Both the position numbers and the translations under genes were made by a program. Of a DNA stretch of 64,000 nt, positions 37,057 through 47,458 are shown piece after piece (the first letter of the stretch is position 1; the number at the start of each line of letters is the position of its first letter). Where the stretch lies: positions 4,269,501-4,333,500 of the forward strand of contig JAYJMM010000114.1 in the NCBI GenBank assembly GCA_037349105.1. The letters run 5' to 3'. The notes beneath the pieces were generated by a model. That model made no database searches, was not told the origin of the DNA, and worked only from the letters and a program-made list of their open reading frames with translations. The DNA is from Limnomonas spitsbergensis. Taxonomy: Eukaryota > Chlorophyta > Chlorophyceae > Chlamydomonadales.

Positions 37057-37671
37057 CTATTGAGAGTGGCGTTCAGGTCTCCAACTTGTAAAACGTCCGC
37101 GCGCGCAATCCATGCTACACTCAGCCAAAGAACTGTCGGCCTCTGTTCTGTCCATTTCTAACGCTGCCCCCTTACCCAACTCACCTGCATTCAGCATGAA
37201 TACCCCAGTTTCTCCAATGCTGCCTTTCCGCACCTTGAAGTGCATCAAGCCCAACTCGGAAGAAGGCACCCAGTCGTAGACTAGGTAGTGCAGGTAGCGA
37301 GCATACCAGTTTCTTAAGCGCCTCATTGCGTGAAGGCAGTCAGCAGCTTGCTGTGCCACGGCGTGAAGGTAGGCAGGCAGGGACATATTTCGTTGCAGAA
37401 CATTGGCGACGCTGAAGAACTGGTCCGTCAGCTCTTCATTTCTCACGCTTTCTTTGTAGATTTGATGCCTCAAGTGCTCTAACTGGGATGTCCAGAGGAC
37501 AAGCTCTTCGATGCATAAGCAAGCAGCGGAAGACCGGAAATTCTGCTGAACAGCGGAATCGAGGAAATTTCCCTCAAACAGAATTTTGCAAGTTTTGAGT
37601 AGAATTCTGCCCAGTCTTAACCAGAATCGGAATCCTTTTCCTTCCAACGGAATCACAGAATTACTGTCCAA
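37057..37671 (-). CDS. Unrecognised 204-residue open frame
   Basis: An uninterrupted frame from an ATG at 37671 to a stop at 37057. The central part (SSAACLCIEELVLWTSQLEH, then LRHQIYKESVRNEELTDQFF and AADCLHAMRRLRNWYARYLH) looks like an alpha-helical protein with good amphipathic periodicity, which favours real coding. The N-terminal 35 residues are less convincing, so an acceptor inside the frame may be the true boundary. No family is recognised. It abuts a 57-bp satellite at its 5' end. It could be a fragment of a mobile-element protein. Confidence 0.4.
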   Translation of the reverse strand: MDSNSVIPLEGKGFRFWLRLGRILLKTCKILFEGNFLDSAVQQNFRSSAACLCIEELVLWTSQLEHLRHQIYKESVRNEELTDQFFSVANVLQRNMSLPAYLHAVAQQAADCLHAMRRLRNWYARYLHYLVYDWVPSSELGLMHFKVRKGSIGETGVFMLNAGELGKGAALEMDRTEADSSLAECSMDCARGRFTSWRPERHSQ

Positions 37672-37734
37672 TATCGAATAATTCTGCTAGCGATATCGTA
37701 CATTTCTGTGATTCCGACGATTCTGTCATTCCGT

Positions 37735-38600
37735 CCATTCTGCTCTTCCGACCATTCTGACGTTCCGATAGGGAGGACCCCCCCACCCCCATTCTTCTAT
37801 TCCGACCATTCTGACGTTCTGATAGGAAGGAACCCCTCCCAACCCCATTCTGCTCTTCCGACCATTCTGACGTTCCGATAGGGAGGAACCCCTCCCACCC
37901 CCATTCTGCTCTTCCGACCATTCTGACGTTCTGATAGGGCGGAACCCCTCCCACCCCCATTCTGCTATTCCGACCATTCTGACGTTCTGATAGGGAGGAA
38001 CCCCTCCCAACCCCATTCTGCTCTTCCGACCATTCTGACGTTCCGATAGGGAGGACGACCCCTCCCACCCCCATTCTGCTATTCCGACCATTCTGACGTT
38101 CTGATAGGGAGGAACCCCTCCCACCCCCATTCTGCTCTTCCGACCATTCTGACGTTCTGATAGGGAGGAACCCCTCCCACCCCCATTCTGCTCTTCCGGC
38201 CATTCTGACGTTCCGATAGGGAGGAACCCCTCCCACCCCCATTCTGCTATTCCGACCATTCTGACGTTCTGATAGGGAGGAACCCCTCCCAACCCCATTC
38301 CGCTCTTCCGACCATTCTGACGTTCCGATAGGGAGGACGACCCCTCCCACCCCCATTCTGCTCTTCCGACCATTCTGACGTTCCGATAGGGAGGACCCCC
38401 CCCCCCCACCCCCATTCTGCTATTCAGACCATTCTGACGTTCTGATAGGGAGGAACCCCTCCCACCCCAATTCTGCTATTCCGACCATTCTGACGTTCTG
38501 ATAGGTACCAGCCCCCCCGCCCCCTTTCTGCTATTCCGACCATTGTGACGTTCTGATAGGTACCAGCCCCTCCGCCCCCTTTCTGCTATTCCAAACATTC
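37735..38600. repeat. 57-bp satellite, about 15 copies
   Basis: Unit: CCATTCTGCTCTTCCGACCA, then TTCTGACGTTCTGATAGGGA and GGAACCCCTCCCACCCC. Most units keep a near multiple of three, so long minus-strand frames run through it (GVGGVPPYRNVRMVGRAEW-like repeats). These are satellite artefacts, not genes. Confidence 0.95.
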
Positions 38601-39600
38601 TGACGGCTACAGGGTTTAGGGCTTGGGGTTTTAGGGTTAAGAGTTAAGGCCAGTGACAGAGCGAGTTAGGGCAGTGACACAACGAGTGTGGGAGGGGACA
38701 GAGCGAGTTAAGGCGGTGACATAGCGAGGTAGGTGGTTAAATTTCTGGGTTTAGGGTTAAGGTTTTAGGGCAGTGACATAGCGAGTTAGGACGATGACAG
38801 TTTAGGGTTTAGGTTTTAGGGCGGTGACATACAGAGCCAGCAAGTGTGGTGACATTTTAAGGTTTAGGGTTTAGGTTTAAGGTTTAAGGTAAGGTTAAAG
38901 ATTGAGATTTTAGGGCGGTGACAGAGCGAGTTAGGGTAATGACAGTTTTAGGGTTTAGGGTTGAGGTTTTAGAGCGGTGACAGCGCGAGTTAGGGTGGGG
39001 AAAGAGCGTGTTGGGGTGGTGACAGTTTTAGGCTTTAGGGTTTAGGGTAGTGACAGAGCGTGTTAGGGCGGTGACAGAGCGAGTCAGGGCGGTGACAGTT
39101 AAGGATTTTTGGGGTTTAGGGTTTAGGTTTTAGAATTTAGGGTTTAGGTTTTAGGGCAGTGACATAGCGAGTTAGGGCAGTAACATAGCGAGTAAGGGCG
39201 GTGACAGTTTATGGTTTAGGGTGAAGGTTTTAGGGCGGTGACAGAGCGAGTAAGGGCAGTGACAGTTTAGGGTTAAGGGTTTAGGTTTTATGGCAGTGAC
39301 AGAGTGAGTTAGGGCGGTGACAGAGCGTGTTAGGGTGGCGACAGTTTTAGGGTTTCGGGTTTAGGGTTGAGGGCGGTGACAGAGCGTGTTAGGGTGGCGT
39401 CAGTTTAGGGTTTAGGGTTTAGGGCGGTAACAGAGCAAGTAAGGGCAGTAACAGTGCCAGTAAGGGCGGTGACAGTATAGGGTTCAGGGTTTTAGGTTTT
39501 AGGGCAGTGACAGAGCGAGTTAGGGCAGGGACAGTTTAGGGTTTAGGGTTTAGGGCAGTGCAAGAGAGTGTTTGGGCGGTGACAGTTTAGGGTATAGGTT
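38600..39600. repeat. Degenerate TTTAGGG array with GCGGTGACAGAGCGAGTTAG units
   Basis: Telomere-type GGTTTAGGG strings alternate with GGGCGGTGACAGAGCGAGTT units over about 1 kb. The telomere-like part is irregular and internal, so it is more likely an interstitial array than a chromosome end. Confidence 0.93.
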
Positions 39601-40122
39601 TTAGGTTCGGGTACCCTGTTTAGGTGCGAGAACCCTGTTTAGGTGCGAGTACCTTGTTTAGGTGCAAGTACCCTATTTAGGTGCGAGTACCCTGTTTAGG
39701 TGTGGTTACCCTGTTTAGGTGCGAGAACCCTGTTTAGGTGCGAGTACCCTGTTTAGGTGCGAGTACCCTGTTTAGGTGCGAGTACCCGGTTTAGGTGCGA
39801 GTACCCGGTTTATGTGCGAGTACCCTGTTTAGGTGCGGGTACCCTGTTTAGGTGCGAGTACCCTGTTTAGGTGCGAGTACCCTTTTTAGGTGCGAGTACC
39901 CTGTTTAGGTGCGAGTACCCTATTTAGGTGCGAGTGCCCTGTTCAGGTGTGAGTACCCTGTTTAGGTGCGAGTACCCTGTTTAGGTGCGAGTACCCTGTT
40001 TAGGTGCCAGTACCCTATTTAGGTGCGAGTACCCTGTTTAGGTGCGAGTACCCTTTTTAGGTGCGAGTACCCTGTTTAGGTGCGAGTACCCTGTTTAGGT
40101 GCGAGTACCCTGTTTAGGTTTA
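39600..40122. repeat. 19-bp minisatellite, about 27 copies
   Basis: Unit GTTTAGGTGCGAGTACCCT in near-perfect head-to-tail order. The GTTTAGG part suggests it grew out of the adjoining telomere-type array. Confidence 0.96.
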
Positions 40123-40124
40123 GT

Positions 40125-41092
40125 CTCGGTCAATCAGAAGAGCGGGATGATCAGACGGAATGGCAGAATCAGCCCTAAGGCAGACTCAGTCAATCAGAAG
40201 AGCAGAATGACCAGAATGGCAGAATCAGCCCTAAGGCAGTCTCAGTCAATCAGAAGAGCAGAATGATCAGAATGGCAGAATCAGCCCTAAGGCAGTCTCA
40301 GTCAATCAGAAGAGCAGAATGATCAGAATGGCAGAATCAGCCCTAAGGCAGACTCAGTCAATCAGAAGAGCAGAATGACCAGAATGGCAGAATCAGCCCT
40401 AAGGCAGACTCAGTCAATCAGAAGAGCAGAATGATCAGAATGGCAGAATCAGCCCTAAGGCAGTCTCAGTCAATCAGAAGAGCAGAATGACCAGAATGGC
40501 AGAATCAGCCCTAAGGCAGTCTCAGTCCATCAGAAGAGCAGAATGATCAGAATGGCAGAATCAGCCCTAAGGCAGTCTCAGTCAATCAGAAGAGCAGAAT
40601 GATCAGAATGGCGGAATCAGCCCTAAGGCAGTTTCAGTCAATCAGAAGAGCAGAATGATCAGAATGGCAGAATCAGCCCTAAGGCAGTCTCAGTCAATCA
40701 GAAGAGCAGAATGATCAGAACGTCAGAATCAGCCCTAAGGCAGTCTCAGTCACTCAATCAGAAGTGCAGAATGTATGACCAGAATGGCAGAATCAGCCCT
40801 ACTAAGGCAATCTCAGTCAATCAGAAGAGCAGAATGATCAGAACGTCAGAATCAGCCCTAAGGCAGTCTCAGTCAATCAGAAGAGCAGAATGATCAGAAT
40901 GGCAGAATCAGCCCTAAGGCAGACTCAGTTAATCAGAAGAGCAGAATGACCAGAATGGCAGAATCAGCCCTAAGGCAGTCTCAGTCAATCAGAAGAGCAG
41001 AATGATCAGAACGTCAGAATCAGCCCTAATGCAGTCTCAGTCCATCAGAAGAGCAGAATGATCAGAATGGCAGAATCAGTCATCAAGGGCCT
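40125..41092. repeat. 56-bp satellite, about 17 copies
   Basis: Unit: CAGTCAATCAGAAGAGCAGA, then ATGATCAGAATGGCAGAATC and AGCCCTAAGGCAGTCT. The words GCAGAAT and AGAATGGCAGAAT, read in reverse complement, resemble the ATTCTGC and CCATTCTG words of the 57-bp satellite on the other side of the block. Confidence 0.95.
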
Positions 41093-41344
41093 AACTTAAA
41101 CTTGATTCAACAGAATCATCCGAATATCCGTACTTCCGTTGCTATATTGTCCTTCGATGCGGCTCATAGCGTATATGAAAATAGGGAAGTATGGGCGAGA
41201 ACTGGCGTTCAACCCGTCACGTACTCAATGGGGGCTAAAACTAAAAGAAAGGGCAGTACGGCACGGCATGCCGTGCTCATCAACACACGGTGATGCCGAG
41301 GCAAGTTCCGAAACGCAAACACTATTTTTCTGGAAGAAAATAAC

Positions 41345-41447
41345 ATGAATTTCACGAAAGTCTTCTCGACCCTATTATTTTTTCTCATACTGTTCACACG
41401 TAGTGAACAACAGCGGTCTGGTAATATCCAGCCGCATGTGGCCTCAG
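41345..41447 (+). CDS. Candidate first exon with a signal peptide
   Basis: ATG at 41345 opens MNFTKVFSTLLFFLILFTRS, a basic-then-hydrophobic start typical of a signal peptide. It continues EQQRSGNIQPHVAS, and a canonical CAG|GTGAGT donor follows at 41448. The exon would end in phase 1. The presumed intron immediately holds a ~75-bp satellite and then the second copy of the segmental duplication, and I could not find the next exon. It is either the start of a secreted-protein gene with a very long intron or an orphan. Confidence 0.45.
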
Positions 41448-41539
41448 GTGAGTGCCTGCATTATCACATGTGCTTGATCTTGCTTTGGAGCCACTTGTGC
41501 TTAATCTTACTTTGTAGCCACTTGTGCTTGATCCTGCTT

Positions 41540-42088
41540 CCCGCCCCTGGACTTCAGGGCTGAGCGGTATTAAAGCATGTTGCTTACATTCCCCCTAGCC
41601 TCTGACCTGGATCCCCACCTGGACTTCAGGGCTGAGCGGTATTAAAGCATGATGCTTACATCCCCCCTAGCCTCTGACCTGGATCCCCCCCTGAACTTCA
41701 GGGCTGAGCGGTATTAAAGCATGCTGCTTGCATCCCCCCTAGCCTCTGACCTGGATGGCTGGACCCCCCCCTGGATTTCAGGGCTGAGCGGTATTGAAGC
41801 ATGATGCTTACATCCCCCCTAGCCTCTGACCATGATCCCCCCCCTGGACTTCAGGGCTGAGCGGTATTAAAGCATGCTGCTTACATCCCCCCTAGCCTCT
41901 GACCTGGATCCCCCCCTGCCTGGACTTCAGGGCTGAGCGGTATTAAAGCATGCTGCTTACATCCCCCCTAGCCTCTGACCTGGATCCCCCCTTGGACTTA
42001 AGGGCTGAGCGGTGTTAAAGCATGCTGCTTACATCCCCCCTAGCCTCTGACATGGATGGCTGGATCCCCCCTTGGACCTCAGAGGCTT
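41540..42088 (+). repeat. About 75-bp satellite, seven copies
   Basis: Unit: GACTTCAGGGCTGAGCGGTA, TTAAAGCATGCTGCTTACAT, CCCCCCTAGCCTCTGACCTG, GATCCCCCCCTG. Each unit holds an acceptor-like CTTCAG. It lies directly downstream of the candidate signal-peptide exon, consistent with intron expansion. Confidence 0.92.
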
Positions 42089-42089
42089 A

Positions 42090-45000
42090 ATTTCGGCTGT
42101 TTTCGTCTCTTTCTTTGTGTGCTGTCATGCAAGTGGCTGACGTTGGCGGAAAATTTCGGGAGTCTCATGTGTTTCGTGCTTCACGTGAATATGTGGGCGC
42201 ATGGTCATAAGTTTGTATGTTTCTAGTCCAAAACGTTTACAAGCCCAGACAGCACTTCAAAAGCCATTTGGGGCAGATTGCTCACCCAACGAGCTTCAGT
42301 TTTCCCTATTCCCTGGAAATGGTATGTCCTTATCATATAGACGAAACCGCATGTCATTGATCAGTCCCCAATTCCAGTTAAGCTGGGCACTTTTGCGTAA
42401 ATTATCTCAAAATAACGTCCCAGTAACCGCAAAATTACTAGTGCCTGACTTCAAATAATGTAGAGGGCCCGTCAAATCAAACAGTAAATGTGAGATGCTT
42501 GCTACATGGCCGCATGAGATATATAGCGGTAAATAAGTTGATGACGTTACACCTCTGGGCTATGCCGACATAAAGCTCTGCCACATCGGCAAACATGAAG
42601 TCAGCTAGGAGAGTCAATGAAGGCACATGAGGAAAGAAAGGATAGCAAGTTCACCCACCAAACGACAAGAATACGAAGGTCAGGCAAACCGAATCCCCAG
42701 ACTTGAAGAGACTAGCCTCAAACACTAGGTATGGATGCCACCAGCGTTATGCTCCTGGACCACTTCTACCGGTACAGATAGGGCAGGTGAATGATGTTGA
42801 ACCTCCGAGTTCTGCTCAAAAGGCTTGGCCAAGTGGGCACCCACCAGCCTGGTTCGAGACTTCAAAAGAAAGGACACAAGGCTAGGCCAAGCGGGCGCCC
42901 AACTGACGGTATTGCGGTAAATACGTGCTGCTGCTAGGTGTATATGGCCTAACGATTGGTCAACAACGTTACACCTCTGGGCCCGCTCAAAGCTCGGCCG
43001 CGTGGGCGCCCAACTGTTCAGAAGGGAGTTGGGTGTATATGGCCTAACGGTTAGTGCGAGCTGCATTTGTGGTGATGCGGGCTTGGCAGAATATAATACT
43101 ATTATAATACATTACGTCTACATACAAGCTTCAGGTTAATATATTTAGGGTCATATCTCTTTCTCTGTCTCCATAGACCACCGCACGGGATGGCCCACAA
43201 GTCCATCATCACTCAGCAGTTGTCCATCCGTGTGAGTTGCAGGCTTGCAGCCCAATGGTACAGAGGATGCGAACCTATTAAGCCGGTTCTAGAGCTGACG
43301 CAGTCATGGTGGAGCTTAAGGCAGGAAAGGGATCCTTGCCTTTGACCCCTGGAGTAGGGGAGACAGGGAAGACAGCTGTATGGGCGAAACATTCTCCTAA
43401 CTCGATTTTAGGGCTTTGGCATCAAGACAGAAGGTATTGGACTGTTAGGTAGGGGATGCATAATTGCATGCATGGGGGAGAAGAAAGGGTTAGCTGGAAC
43501 ATGCCGAGAGGGGGTAAATGCCGGGGAGGAGAAGAAGGGGACAGGCTGGAACCCGAGGCATGGTGGGGTCGCATGTGAAGGGGGGAGGGGAAGGGTCAGG
43601 CTGTTTCCATTGGCTGTTTTGACGTCGGGGTTGCCAGCTAGGCGCCAGCTGTGCCACCCCGACGAAAACGCTTCCATCGGACGTCAAAACACGACTGGAT
43701 TTAATACAGTCGACGGTTGGTTTCCCAGACTCTTCTGCCCAAACTTACCCAAATCCACTTCGGGTCCGAGACCCGAAGTGAGTTTGGGTGACATCCACTC
43801 CAAACGTCAGATGGACAATACTTCACAGTCATGTTTTTCGGGCCCTGTGCTCAATCTCCTTTACTTATACCGCTGATAAACTCTGTCGTTTCGGTAGAAG
43901 TCGACTGGCTGTCCCGGCCCACGGAAGGCACGTGACGATTTTCTACCCCGTCGTTGCGTTGGAGCATGCGCGACCGAATCGAAATAAAGCAATAGTATAT
44001 GTAAGCACCACTGGTGGCTTTGATCTACGTCGTCAAGTTACACAGGTGCAGAAATTTCAAAAGAGCGTTGCCAGCTGCGCCCAATGCTACTACACATGGA
44101 CAAGCCGATAGCGCGATTCGTTTTGAAGCGGCGCAACAAACGCGACCCAACAACTACCAAGAAATGCTGCGACATTTCGAAGTTCTTAGCCTGCGAATGT
44201 TCTTGAACGCGAATCGGCCACCCCGGACATGCAATGGAAACGGAGGCCGGATTTTTCTGTGGTGATCTCCACCTCGGGCTAAAACCTTGGCGCGGACCGA
44301 ATAAAACCCTGCCCGACTGCTCACCCCAAACTTCAATGGAAACACAGCCTCAGAGTGGGATAGGCTAGAACATGCCGGCAGGGGGAAGATACAGGAGGTA
44401 GAGGAATGGGACAGATAGGTGGATAGGAGATAGTTGTGGACTTGTGGTGACAAAGTAAACGCAATTACCCACAACCGTTTTCAAAAGGGCCCGGAGGAGC
44501 GAACCGGGGGAGAAAAGCAACGGAAGCTAAAAAGCGACGCTAGCGGCTAGCCAACCAAGAGAGGAGCGAAAAAACAGAAAGAACGCAAGAACACCATAAC
44601 CCAACAAGGAAAGCAAAAGCCAGTTAAGAGACAGTTAACACGAAGCTTGTTAGCTTGCTCTGCTGTTTTGTTCCCTGCCTCCTCTCCCTTCTGCCTTTCA
44701 ATCTTTCATACCGGTACAATAATGGCTTGCCTCCTCTCACTTGCAAGAGAAGTTTACCTCCAGTTCATTTACAAGTTGCCGCCCCTCTCCCTTCCAAATG
44801 GTTTGCCTCCCGCCACCCACCCAGCACGTTGTCGTCCTCCGTAGACAAGGCAATCAGCTTGGCTTCAGGCGAAAGGTACAACGGCAAGCCCTTGTCTGCA
44901 TCCTGGTTCGATGCGGTCGAATGCGCGTTGCCGGGCTCTTATGTGGCTGCTCCTTTTGCGGTGCACACCTGGCGGTCGCAATGCAAGGAGAGTGCGTGAC

Positions 45001-45420
45001 ATGCTTATAACGTCATTATCAATACCGCCACTGTGTACCAATATTTATAATGCACTTCACGTATTTTTATTATTCACCCCGCCATCAATTTTCCACTGTC
45101 AACGGAAGACGCCGACCGAAACAAGGGAGGAATGTGCATATGCATATCCCCTAATTCTCTAGGCGGTGCTCAATCGAACTATTTTGCACCCACGTCATGT
45201 TTTATGGCTGGGGCTTATAATTATCATTATCTTCTGCACTTTGGGTTTCATTCCCACGCCATTGTCGTGGCTGTGTGCTAGTTGCTTGCCTAGGGGGGTC
45301 CCTGATTTTCGCTTATGTCCTAGTGTATCAAGTGCATGTACCGGTTTACATGTCCCATGCATCAAATGTGATGCTCTGATGGACTGTAAAAACTTCACAA
45401 AAACTTCACACATGGCGGGC
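42090..45420. repeat. Segmental duplication, copy B, with insertions
   Basis: Collinear with 34262-36545 but longer. A 751-bp transposon (43599-44349) interrupts it, and about 340 bp near 44997-45340 has no counterpart in copy A. Small substitutions and indels elsewhere show the copies have diverged slightly. The empty site in copy A proves the transposon arrived after, or independently of, the duplication. Confidence 0.9.
43599..44349 (-). mobile_element. PIF/Harbinger-like non-autonomous element, 751 bp
   Basis: Begins GGCTGTTTCCATTGG and ends AATGGAAACACAGCC, near-perfect terminal inverted repeats. It is flanked by TCA on both sides. Copy A of the duplication shows the empty site (GGGTCAGAGGGG). 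It is a reverse-orientation relative of the element at 50753-51275, with about 220 extra internal bases including a hairpin around CACTTCGGGTC (43756). No transposase is encoded. Confidence 0.85.
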
Positions 45421-45489
45421 GGCCAAGCTGGCAGGGGTGCGCGAAGATTGTCCACCGAAGACGACCACTAGTGTCCGCGCGCGGACAAA

Positions 45490-47205
45490 AACTTCGCGAC
45501 CTACAACATAAGACGGCTTCCCCATCGTCATGATCATCGATGTCACAAACTATTATGATCATCGACTCGTCAACACCATGCACGCTCACTCGCTCGCACA
45601 ACGAGACCACGCCGACCCTCCATTGACACAAACCGACCAGCTGCAAACCACGCCAGCCGTCAGCTCGCTGTTGACTGGAACACGCGCCTCTCCCCCTGGA
45701 CTTGCCCAACCACAAACACGTGGGACTCACCCACCCTATTACGACAGGCACACTGCGCCCCACGCACCATACGCCCAACGACTCCCACGACGGCACAACC
45801 TCACTCGTTAAACACACAAACACGACTTGAAAAATCGACAAGTATGCACAAAATACATAGGAGATACCGTATAGGCTTATTATATATATGCGTACACACG
45901 TAACAAACTAACAATCCCTGTCGTTTCTTCGGAATCTTGGATAAATTGAGGTGTAGTAGCTTCTGACTAACAACACGCTTCTGATTGGACCTGGGGAAAA
46001 ACCGTGTGCGACAGTCGTCTGGTCTTCGGGAGATTTCCGGGGTCAGTGGATGTTTCTGCAAACACCCCCGGAGCCAAACACCGGAACGTGATGCCGCGTA
46101 ATCTTGCGTGGTTCAGGGTTTACTACGATATTGCCGAATGTGTGCCTATAAGTCATCTGCGTTGTTGCAGCTGCTTCTGCTGCTGCTGATGATGATGATA
46201 AGGATGATGATAGGGATGACTCGCTCGCTCGCGGAGTGACCAAGGCCAAGGCGGCCCGCGGCCTTTCTGCAGGGCCGTCCCCATCAATACCGCCCGATAA
46301 GTTCATGGGAAGAAAAATGCGGCGATTAATATGTATAAACAAAAGCTATTCGAAGGCCTGAAGACTCTCCGGGGTCTTTGGAATCTCCGGGGAGGGGGGG
46401 AGGTCCCCGGAAACACAGCAACAGACGTACTTTACGATTCATGGTGGTCTAATAAAGGGCCCGGAGATTTTCCGGGTCTAGTGTTTGTGCTCAAAACGAC
46501 CTGGAAACAACCCGGAAAGTTTCTCAGGTCCAATCGGAAACGTGATGTAACGGAGTGAGGACATGAGTGACTCTACTGCATAAAAGTGTACAGTGGAGGT
46601 TGGAGCAGACTCTGCCGGTTCAACACTCAACATACATCTGCGTCTACATGCAGGTTTCACATTTCCTCATGTTGTAAGTCGTAGCATACGAAGGTTTAGT
46701 ACTCATGCATGCCGGTGTCAATTTGGGCATGAAGACGACACCGCGAGGATGCAGGCCACAGACCTAGCTAACCTACCTGGTCCCGGCGGAGAGCGACGAC
46801 GCTCCAAGGTCAAGGCAGGCGAAGGCATCAAGGTCGGCTGTCAGAATCACCTGACGGTGGAACAGACGCTACAGCCAGGTGGTACAAGCTCGAGCACAGT
46901 AGCACACTAACTCAGCATTGTGCATCTGTCATGGACCAGAGAGCACATATGGTGCTACTTTGCGGCACAGAATGCAGCCCTTCCTCTCCATTGAGTGCAG
47001 GCGGATAGCTATGCTGCATTTTCAGGAGCACCCTGAAGCAAGCTATGAGGGATTGTAGCAGGTGGGTAACAGCCAGTGGCCCTTTGCTTCATTATGAAAA
47101 ACTTGGCCGTAGATCGTGACACAACTGATTTAGTTGTAGCTGAGGGACCCAAGATAAGTAATGTATCTCACTCTTCCTTCATGCTCCTTTGCACACTCCC
47201 TTTCA
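45490..47205. other. Unassigned sequence with one weak inverted-repeat element
   Basis: No gene is supported. TTCTGATTGGACCTGGGGAA near 45980 and the roughly complementary TTTCTCAGGTCCAATCGGAA near 46520 may be the ends of a ~550-bp non-autonomous element with GGAGATTTCCGGG-like internal words. A plausible coding stretch (ATDLANLPGPGGERRR, near 46745) lacks confirmed borders. Confidence 0.3.
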
Positions 47206-47206
47206 G

Positions 47207-47354
47207 TCGTTCACCAATCCAATGGCTGTTGCATCGTGTCATCATGGAGCAGAATATCTTGACAGAGGAGGATCTCCAGGCAGCCAAGGATGCTTCCTTG
47301 CCAGAGAGTCGAGCAACTGATGCACTTGCTACACAGAGGGCAGCCAAGCAGCTG
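47207..47354 (+). CDS. Unrecognised coding exon
   Basis: Between a TTTCAG acceptor and CTG|GTAGGC donor the frame reads SPIQWLLHRVIMEQNILTEE then DLQAAKDASLPESRATDALA and TQRAAKQL. The helical pattern and both splice signals favour a real exon, entering in phase 2 and leaving in phase 0. The LLHRVIMEQNILTEEDLQ segment is faintly like the N-terminal winged helix of the SMC5/6 subunit Nse1, but that is a weak impression. Neighbouring exons were not found. Confidence 0.4.
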
Positions 47355-47458
47355 GTAGGCATTGGAGCATATATCAACGGATGTCATATCTGTTTTTTGT
47401 GTCACTATTCACTTACGTCATCATTGATCGCATGCTGATGAGACGGCAATCGGCAGTT

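Noticed and set aside
37661..38415. Two overlapping minus-strand repeat proteins of about 230 residues
   Set aside because: They are overlapping frames of the 57-bp satellite, with frame changes at unit-length differences and no unique domain.
38600..39600. True chromosome end
   Set aside because: The TTTAGGG strings are irregular, mixed with another motif, and followed by more than 20 kb of further sequence with genes.
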